From Iris pallida (lineage: Eukaryota; Streptophyta; Magnoliopsida; Asparagales; Iridaceae): a DNA stretch of 64,000 nucleotides. The translations under genes were made by a program, and so were the position numbers. The stretch lies in the NCBI GenBank assembly GCA_029216955.1, contig JANAVB010002199.1, positions 14,067,417 through 14,131,416 of the forward strand. Direction: 5' to 3'. The notes beneath the pieces are model-generated. The model searched no databases, was not told the DNA's origin, and saw nothing but the letters and a program-made list of their open reading frames with translations. This document shows, in pieces, positions 35,812 through 46,190 of this stretch; the first letter of the stretch is position 1, and every line of letters starts with the position of its first letter.

Positions 35812-38800
35812 TAATCTTGTATCTAAAATAGAACTAATACGTAACATGATCATCTTTTACCACAAAAAAATTGTGGTGTAGTGGTTAGTATGTTAAACTT
35901 GAATATTAGAGGTCCTAGGTTCAATTCTTGGTTGTAACATTTTTTTAATTTACTTTTATTGAAAATTTTTTATATGGGCCCCATTTTAAAAGTTTGTCTA
36001 GAACCCCCATAAACTCAGGGCCGGCCCTGACCAAAATTAAATAGTAACTCATATAGCGTTCTCAAGCTAAACAACAAGTAAACATTGAGTTCAACAACTT
36101 TTGTAAAAGAAGAAATGCAACTGATCATCCATTTAATTGGGCATGTATTTGATAAAGGAGAAACATACCAAGATAATAGTGCCTTCTACTTATCCGATAA
36201 AAACACAAGATGAAGTAAGAAACTATTCAGACTACTCATATATTTCTTTTACTGCGTGCTCATGGCTGACTAACTTAGGTGCAGTACCTTTTTACTTGCT
36301 GATATCTATAGTCCAATTTCAATGATAGTAAACACACTCTTTTAGCACATGAATAACTTCCAACCTTTAGGTTTGGGAACTAGATGAGGGCTCCAAATGT
36401 ATCCATGAGGAACATCTGCTGCAGACCCCTGGGAACCACTTAGATAGGTGACTGGTCGCAGCTTCAGCTTTTTCTTCCTGTATTCATTTATCATGTCCCT
36501 TATTCCAAGCCATATCATAGAATCAACTATTTGATATGAAAGCTGCAAAAAGAATACAAGGGAAAATCAGATGGGAATCAAACTAGTTTTATACGAGGAA
36601 GGGGTCATGAAATAGATAGAGTTTTGTAAGAAGATAGGCGAACTCAAAATTACCAGACCAATAAATTAATTGAAGCCCAAAAAAGATACATTTGCATGCA
36701 GTTTAAAAGGCTCCTAATTTTTTTTTTTTTTTTGGAAAAAGGTAAATTTTATTCCAAAGAAAAAGCCATAATCTTACGACATACAATCTGAGTGGGACTC
36801 CCACTCATCAATTCTCCATAGCATTTACATCAAACTCGATGTTATGGAGAATGCCAATCGGAGGTGTGACCAGTCCCTCAAAGATCCGACGGTTTCGCTC
36901 CCGCCATACATGCCAAACCGAAACAGCCAGACGAACTCTGGCTGTTCGGAACCAGTCCTGCCCTCGGCCCCTGCTATCCCGGATCACCGTGATGATGTCC
37001 CCAATACATTTTTCGGAGGCGCACACTCCCAATACACGACTCTGCTCCGACCAGATCTGCCATGCCAGAGTGCACTCGAAGAAGATATGCTTTATAGATT
37101 CAGACTCCAAACAGCAAAGCACACACTTGGGATCTGGAACCGGCACTCCAAATGAACTTAGGCGATCCCTAGTCAAGAGACGGCCCAGTAGAAGCTTGTA
37201 AACACACAACTGCATCTTCCTGGCCAGACCCTTGCACCAAACGAACTCGTAATCAGAACTCAGAGGAAAAGTGCGCCGGATAAGGTTGTAGCAGCTACGG
37301 AATTGGAACTCCCCAGTTCCCGAAGATGCTTCAATCGGCTTCCAAATCCACCGATCCGCAGGCAAAGTCGGATCAATTACTGTAGACATAATGATCCCAC
37401 CCAGCTCCTCAGTGAACCGATAAGATTCCGGCCTCCACTCCCCATTTCGTATGATGCGACTACACGTCAGACCACGCATGTCCTCCTGATGAGTCGGGCC
37501 TCCTCTGATGTCCAACAGCGACCGCCGATCTATCCAAGGGTCCCGCCAGAGGTCCGTACCCGACCTATCCTTCATGACCCTCCGGATAGCAGACTTGAGC
37601 ACTCCCCTGTGTCTCAAGACAGTCTTGAACGTGACTGAATGGTTGTTATCAGTATAACACGTCCAAAAGTTGTCATGCTTTACGTATCTGTTGTGCATCC
37701 AGTCCGCCTAGAGAGACCCCCCGCTGATGAATCTCCAGGCCAGCTTAAGCGCAGAAGCCTCCCTAATCTCCAGCAACGGCCGGAGCCCCACTCCTACCTC
37801 CTTCCTGGGACGACAGAGCTGCTCCCAGGAGATCGCATGCATACCCCCCTCCAAATGAAATTGGCACAGAGTCACTCCACTCGCCGAATAGTGGCCATAG
37901 GGAGGAGGATGGACTGCAGCCAAAAATGGGCCACAGCCGAGATCACCGAGCTGACCAGCTCAATGCGTCCGCCAAATGACAGACCGGCTGCTTGCCAACC
38001 TTCTACTCTCCTCTGGACATACTCCACCAGACTATGGCAGTCCTGATCCCGCGCATAGTTGACTGTGAGAGGCACTCCTAAGTAACGCACCGGAAGATCA
38101 CTCCTCGCGATACCCAGCACATCAGTCCGCTCCTCCTTCCGGGGACACATGGAGCTGAAGTAGACCCTACTCTTATCCCTGTTCATCTGGAGACCCGAAA
38201 AGAACTTCAAATCTTTCATAATAGCCGCAAGCGTCTGCAACCCCTCCGTCGAAGGCTGGATGAAGACTAGCAGATCATCAGCATAAATAAGGTGGATAAC
38301 TGGGGGGTCCATCCTCCGAAACAGAGGGACCAGCCGTCCACGGTGCACTGTCAGGTCCATCAAGCAAGTAAAGTATTCCATAACAAGCGTGAACAGGTAA
38401 GGGGACAATGGGTCACCTTGCCTAAGCCCACGGTTGCTCTGGAAGTACCCATAAGGAACGCCCTGGATGAGAACAAAGAAAGTAGGGGATGTAATGCACT
38501 CCCGTATCAACGCAACCCAGTGTTCCGCGAATCCCATGGCGGACATCAGATGGCAGAGGAAGTCACAATTGACCATGTCATACGCCTTCCTCAGGTCCAG
38601 TTTAACACAAGCTTTCTCCCCTCCGGGTCTGCTAAATCTCCTCACCATCTCATGAGCCAGGAGGCTGTGCTCTGCAATCGACCTCCCCTTGATGAACGCA
38701 GCCTGATTCGAAGATACCAAGTCCTGCATGATCCCCTCCATCCGCCGACACATAAGATGCGTAATTATCTTATAAAGATAATTACAACACGCAATAGATC

Positions 38801-41800
38801 TGAAATCCGCCAATGCTGTCGTTCCCTCCTTCTTTGGCACCAAGGTCAGGAAAGTGTGATTCAGTTCTTTCAAAAGCTTTCCTTTGGTGAAGAATTCCTG
38901 CACCACATCCACGACCTGATGCTTCAGAATGTCCCAATGGCGTTTGAAGAAACCAATGCTGAAGCCATCCGGACAAGGAGCCTTGTTGGGATCCGCCACA
39001 TTGACAATAGATTCCACCTCCTCCAATGTAACAGGGGCAAGAAGAATGCTATTCCCATATGGAGTCACCAATCTCTTCGTAACAACCTCTGGGAACACGG
39101 ACAGATAGTCAGTCTGAAAATATAACTCAGAATAGTACCTGACAGCCTCGTCCTGGATCTCAGCCGGCGTCCCCACCAGAGTGCCATCCGCATCAAGAAG
39201 CTGGGAGATGTGATTCCTATTCTGTCTTGTCCGGATAACATCATAGAAGAACTTGGAGCAACGGTCGCCATCCTTCAGCCAGGAACATTTGGCTCGATGG
39301 GTCGAACTAATCTCCTTTTGCAGCCTCAGGATGTTGACTTCTCCGATCAGCTCCTTCTCTCTAGCCGTCAGGTCCCCATTTAGCATGTCAGCTTGCATAT
39401 CCTGCTGAAAGGTCCGCAACTCCACCTCCTTATCTTCTAAGGTGGACTTGGGCAACCCCTTCACCCAAATCCTGAGAGCTCTCTTCGTGGCCTTGAGGCG
39501 ACGAACCAAGCGGAATTGAGCCGTCCCCTCCTGACCGCTAGTAAGCCCCTCTGCGACAGCCTCTAGGTAGCCCTCCGAAAGATACCAACTGTTGTTATAC
39601 CTGAACGGGCGGGACTTCCCAAGAGACCGAGCAGTGAAGCCAACCCTGACGGAGGAATGATCGCTCGTCCCAGCTGCCAGACCCTCAGCCGAAGTGTTGG
39701 GGAAGTGAAGAAACCACTCCCCCTTGCCCAGAGCTCGATCAAGCTGACAAGCAACCGTGTTATGAGTTACTTTGTTGTGCCAAGTCTAGATGAAGCCTGA
39801 GCGAGACAATCCCTGAAGCCCCACAAGCAGGAAGCATCTCTGGAAATCATAGAGGATAGAATCTGGAACCGGGCGACCACCCAGCTTCTCCCCTTGGTGC
39901 AGAAGGGCATTGAAGTCCCCGATCAAGAGAAGAGGAAGGCACGACGAGTCAGCAACAGAGGAAACACGGGAGATGTCGCTCCATAGGGACTCTCGTCTCC
40001 TTCTGTCGTTGTGGCCGTAGACAGCCCCCGACAAGAACCGGAAGCCACCCTTGTTCACGAAGGAGATGGCAATCAACTGCTCCGTCATCAAGATCAAGTC
40101 ACCATCCCAACTCTTCGAGTTCCATCGAACCCAAATCCTGGCCATGTCACATAGAGCCAGGTTGTGCAGTTGGGCACAATGAGAAGGGGTCCGCCGAGTA
40201 AGAGTCTTCTCACCTTTGATCTTGGATTCTAATAGAACAGAAATGTCACATTTCTCTCTGTTGAGCACCCCACAAATCTCTCTCCACCTTCCTAGCGAAC
40301 ACGCCTCCCTTACATTCCAGGCGATAATAGCCATTAATTAATGAGAGGTGGGTTCCCCTGGAAAACTCCCAGATCAGCACATGGGGAAAGTGCCGCATCC
40401 GTCGCTAAAGAATCCTCCTCCATCCCAGTCGGAACCGCCTGTTGGGGAACGACCTGAGATAGAACCAACGCCCAGGCAGGGTTGTCAACACACACCGCCT
40501 CCTCTCTGTCAGTAGTATGTCCCACCACCATGGAGGGGCCATCCCTCAACAGGCCGACAGCGCGTCTCTTCCTACAGTAAACCTGCCCTCCAGACGATCT
40601 GCCATCCCCTCGTGCCTCAATCTCCGACGCCACCATACCTCTAGTAACTATACTACTCAGCCCCTGGCAAGTGGTCATCGTCCCACTCGTGGGAGCAAGC
40701 TGAGTAGATACAACGAGGCTCAAACCACCATCACTCACAGGGTGAGTAACCTCCCCCTCCAAGACCTCCGCTCTACTATCATCTCTGAGATCCATATCGC
40801 AAGGAGCTTCTGGAGCCTCACTAGGAGGGATAGTAGGCTCCACCGGAGGTCCAACCTCCGAACATGTACTAGCCAGATTTCCGAAGCAGGAACAGCGTGA
40901 ACAGGTAGGTGGAACCCATTCATATTCCACCTTCTGGGTAAGCACCTCCCCAGAAGGGATCTCATATTCCACCATCTTCGGAAGCTCCCCCCTGCCCGAA
41001 TCTCTACAAAGATCCTAGCGACATCCTCCGCCAGCCCTAACTTCACATAATAGAAGCCGTTCTCGCGGGCATAGAACTCCATACTCCCCTTAGGCTGCCA
41101 GACACGCGCTGCATAACCCCGGTTCAGCCAGTAGAAAGGCTTGTTGCCTAAGACATACAGGACGAGGGTATTCTCCCAGTATGATGTCACCTTCTGGATC
41201 TCCTCCGCAGGAAACGAGGCCCGAAAACCCCTCCCTGCCTTGATCGACGGAACGTACTCCATCGATGTGGGGGTTTTCGGCCCCATAGGTTTGCAGATCT
41301 CAGCCCAGGATCGTCCAGCAGGCCGAGTGGTCGTCCCAAGAGGCCTCGGGACAACCTCCGGGCGAGGAGTCACAGATCCCTGAACATCCAGATCCACCAC
41401 CTTACTCTTCCCCTTGGCCGCCGCGGTCGCCTTTGGCCGCCAACCCACCGATCTCCCAGCAGACACCCCCGGACCCCGGGCAGATGGCCGAGACCCTGAC
41501 CCGATCTGACGGCTATCAGGATGGCGATCCCTGACCTGACCCTGTCCGCCTCCCGTCTTCCCTCCGGTCTTCGCCACACGTCGGCGCGTAACCGTCGTCC
41601 ATCCACCTCCCTCCGTTTGGCTCCCCAGAGATCCAGAACTTGCTCCGAATTCAAAGTTCGGAGCCATGGGGCCACCCCGCAGCGAGTCCGACACCCCCGT
41701 CACCGAAAGGAGGCCGCCCGACCCCCCTCTCGTTGAGCCCGCCCCCCCCCCCCCCACAACCGCCTGGGGGGGGTCGTCGACTGCCCAGGGGCTCCACCCG

Positions 41801-44800
41801 ACCCCCTCCCCCCCCCCCCCCCCGTGCTCCCGCCCCCCCACCGCCTGGGGGGAGCTGCTGCGCTCGCCTGCAACGGGGGGTCCGCCCGACCCCCCCGATT
41901 CTGCTCCCCCCCCCACCGCCTGGGGGGACGCCGCTCGTCTTTCCCGAGGTCCGCTCCCCGCCGGCAAGGGGGTCCGGCGGCCTTGGGCCAGGGCCTCGGG
42001 GAAAACCCTAGCCGATCGTAAGTTCGCCCAAGCCGTTCGTCCATCTTTTTATATATATATGTGGGGAGAGAGAAAGAGAGAGAATTTATGTATAGGTATG
42101 TACACGTCCGCTTAAAGGCTAGCTTTTAGGATGAGTTATCCCAAGGTTTATACCAAATGGTATCATGGCCTACACTATTCTTACGGTTGCAATCGTGCGG
42201 TATAGGTGGTGACATAGACATAGAAATGTTCGTCAGGGCCTACAAATCTAGTGCAAAGCTAGTCCACGTGGGTGCCGGGACTGCGGATCATGGTGGAAAG
42301 ATACAACCCTTTAGTCCCACATCGGTTGTATAGGGAAATCGATATTGATATGATCTTGGAATCTCTACCCTTATCGGCTAGCTTTTAGGACGAGTTCTCC
42401 CAAGGTTAGTATAGTATCAGAATGTGCATCTAAGTAGGCATGTGCAAAATATTCCCATTAACAAATATATACATATCTAGGATAATGCTACAATATGACT
42501 TCAAATCCTACCAATAGCCTACCTCCCACATGCAGGTGGGCTGGGCGACACACATACACATATGGCAAAACTGTAATTGTATTACAAATGAAAAAAACAA
42601 TACATATATAGAAATATACACAGAGTTATATACATATGTACATACATACAAACATGTATGCGTAGCTGCAATTTGCATATATTTTCGCATCCATGTAAAT
42701 GTACACATTATCAATATGTTATAGTCAATACTCTCCAACCATTTCATAAAATGATTATTAATTAGGTTTGTTTGCAAATAAGTCCCTTATTCGATCGTAT
42801 TTTCACATAAGTCCCCTAAATCCTATTATTTCCATAAAACTCCCTCAAATCATACGAACATGAGTTACGAAAGGTAGAGGTGCACTCGAGACATAAAGGA
42901 TCCATATCGTTCGAGGCACAAGGCGCACTTAAAGTGTGTGCCCGAACGAAACGAGACAAAAAAATAAAAATAATAAAATATACATAAATAAATAAATAAA
43001 TTAGTAATGTAAAAAATAAAACCAAATAATATATTAAAACTAATAAAAACATGTTAAAATATAACCAAATGAACTAGCAGAGCAACAATAGCCGTCAGCA
43101 ACAAACAAGAATTTTTTTTTCCCTACCACGCTTTTAGTAATTTAGGTTTTCCAGTTCAACTGTAGCCAACTTTGGCAACCATGGAAAGGGCTATCTCCCA
43201 CCCACTTGTACGCGCATTTTCTTCGTTTAGCCTTGCTGAAAGGTGCGCCTTGGGTGCGTCCGGAAAAGTGTGCATCGCCTAGTGAGGTGCGAGGCACAAC
43301 TGTTGTGTCTTGCTGCGAGGCGCGTCCGAGACGTGCCTTTGACTACCATGGAACTTATGAGGTCCTCTCCGTCTCTAATTCTAAAAAATTAAATAATTTT
43401 TTTAATTAATTATGTAAAAAGTCTATTATATTATCTTTTTCCTCTATTCCTCCATTTCTCCTCTCCTTTCTCCTTCCCTCGCTTTATTCCACCTTGGAAT
43501 CCAACAGTCTTTATTTTTTTCTCCTCCCATCTCCACCATCCACTCCATTTCCCCTCCCTTTTACTATTATCCATCATAAATTCATGATCATGAACTCTTT
43601 CTCCTCTGTCTTCTCCACTTATCCCTCCTTCATTTTCTCTCTTCTTTTACTCCCCTTTCTCCACCGCTATAAATTATTACAACTCACCTCTAACCAAGGT
43701 TCACAGTATCGGTATCGGAATCGGTATCGGACTATTCCTATGAGCTATGTTGTCATGGGTGACGCCTAGGCGGCCTAGGCGTGCAGATTTTGAGATGGCC
43801 GCCTCGACCAGTGGAAATTGATGCATGCACAGGCTGTGGGCGCCTAGGTGCGCCCAGGGGAAAGAATCACGGGCGCCTAGGCGTGGAAAATGAGCATGGG
43901 CTCCATGGGCTTTATTACAATAATTTTTTTTGGGCTTTAGGGTTTTTCCAGGTACTGCTAATGCAACTTATGTAAAAATTGTTGCTGCTCCTCTCTTCTT
44001 CCAACGAAGACTCCAAGCAAGAAGACAAGAAGAAGAAAAGGAAAGGAAAAAAAACGAAAGGAAAACAACAAAGAAGTTACCGCTGCTGCTGCTATTTCAG
44101 GTATTCTTCTTCTCATTCCTCTTCTTCTCCTTCGTCCTCTTCTTCTCTTCTCTTTTGGTGTCTTTTTTTTTTTTCGACTGCTGCTGTTTTTTTTCTTGTG
44201 TTCTCTTCTCTTTTGCTGCTGTTGTCCTCTTCTTATTTTCTCTCTTCTTGTTTTTTTGTTGTTGTTCGACTGCTGGACCGCTGGATTTTTTTTTCTGCTG
44301 CTGTTGTTGGTCTTTTGTTTTTTTTTAATGCTTTTTTTCGTGTGACTACGGCTTTTTTTTATGCTTTCTTTTGTAATTCATGTGTCACTGTACACTCTAG
44401 CTGTTGTACACTCTTTATGCTTTCTCCAAAATATTGCTACTGCTGCTACTGCCTTATGCTGCTGCTGCCTGCAAATCTGGGCGGGCGCCTAGGCGAGGCG
44501 GGCATGGTCTCGCCTCGCCTCGCCTAGCGCCCAATACAACATAGCCTATGAGTATTGGTATCGGCGATATCGGTAGTATCGACGGTTTCGGCTCGGAGTA
44601 TCGGATTTTTTGGTATCGGAAAACAAATAATTATTAATAATTTATTTACATTTAAAAACATATATTTTATACATTTAGGCATAATTTTAAGTATTTTCAG
44701 TGTTATTTCTCAGTAGTTTTGAAACTAAATGAAATAGTAGTCATCCTTACCGATTGGTTTACATACAATAGATTGATTTTCTTCTTTTACATGCTTTTAC

Positions 44801-46141
44801 AACCTTATTATGTTTTAAACCCTTGCTGATTTGTATTTTTCGTTTAATTTTCTTTGCTGAATTGATCGAAAAAGATCCCCAATGTTGGTATCGGTCAGTA
44901 TCGGGTATCGGTCGGTATCGGATCGGGACATACGAAACTGTATCGGTATCAGCCGTATCGGATCGGTATCGGCCGATACTTTAAACCATGCCTCTAACCC
45001 ATTAAAATCGAATTTCTAATTTTTTTTGAATTTATAAAATTCTTCCTAATTTTAAATAAGAAATTATGAATTATCTTTTAATTCCTAAATACTTTTTAAA
45101 TAAAAAGAAAAAAGAAAAGATTTTTACTTCTATTATTAATAATTGTTGGTCATACTAAGCTTAAATTAATAATGGGGATTAGTCACGTGATTAGTTAGTC
45201 ATGGCTACGCCATGTAATTAGTTAAGCTAGAGAATAGCCTAGAAACTTCCTTCTAGAGCTAACCCCTCTCTCTTATTATTTACAAATATATCCACTCCCC
45301 CATGCTTGGGAAGCAAGCTCACCAGCTATAAAATAGGAGCTACTCTCCGTGCACTCTCACCCCAAATTTTTACAAACAAATACATACCAAACCCCCTGAC
45401 CACCACCCTCTCCTCTCTGCCCAGTCGAACTCCAGCCAATCCTAGTCAACGACCACCACTTCCCGCCCATCCCTTCTCTACCGCAAACCACTACCACTAC
45501 CGACTCCATCCTCTACGGCCTCTACCAACGGATCACCACCACAACCACCATCACCAACACCCGACCATCACCACCAGTTCCCACACCACTGCCACCGCCG
45601 ACCACCACTTCCATAACCCTCAGCCTACTCCACCTCCACCAATAACACCACACCATCGACTCTACCTCCACTGCCCCCAACCTTTGTTCCCGACCGCTCG
45701 AGGCACCACCGTGCTCCCAGTCCTAAAGACCAAACACCGCCACAACTCGAGCAACCGAATCTCCTCCGGCGCCCAACGACCCCCTCCAGCATCGAGTTCT
45801 CGTCCGGACCCGATGTCGTCTTCAGCCGAAGCCGCGCCCCAGCGCCGCGCCAACGCGTCGGAGATCCAGTGATGACCTCTCACTCTCCCCTCACTCCCTC
45901 CTCTCTCTATCTCTCTTTCATCTCTCTTGATCGCTCTCGACCTAACTCTCTCTCACTCTCGATCTAACTCTCTCCATGTTCTCTCTCTCTTTGTTTTATT
46001 TAATTCTTTTTCTAATTTTTATTTTTATTTTGTTTTGAGAATAACAGTAGTTATGGGCTCTAATTGAGGAATGTAAATATTGGACTTCAATTAAGGGTTA
46101 ATGGGCTTGTGTTATAATTTCGGATTGGGTCTTAAGCCACC

Positions 46142-46190
<49 letters not shown>

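Larger units (their letters stand above)
36718..42110 (-). mobile_element. Nearly complete L1-like LINE in the UGT80 intron
   Basis: Minus-strand order is GC-rich 5' region, ORF1, ORF2 (endonuclease, RT, zf-RVT), then a poly-A tail that appears on the plus strand as a T run at 36718-36733. The 5' end is uncertain and the target duplication was not resolved. It has the same orientation as the host gene. ORF1 and ORF2 carry a few frameshifts and stops, so this copy is probably dead but not ancient. Confidence 0.88.

Noticed and set aside
41640..42115. Pro-rich plus-strand frames over the LINE 5' region
   Set aside because: They lie antisense to LINE ORF1 in a GC-rich tract with C runs.
43930..44527. 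Phe/Leu/Ser-rich frames suggesting a membrane protein
   Set aside because: They come from T-rich low-complexity DNA inside the hAT-like insertion, and neither end fits a gene.
45306..45872. 188-residue Pro/His-rich frame as a gene
   Set aside because: Composition follows from C-rich low-complexity DNA in an LTR-like region; no domain or gene-like structure is visible.
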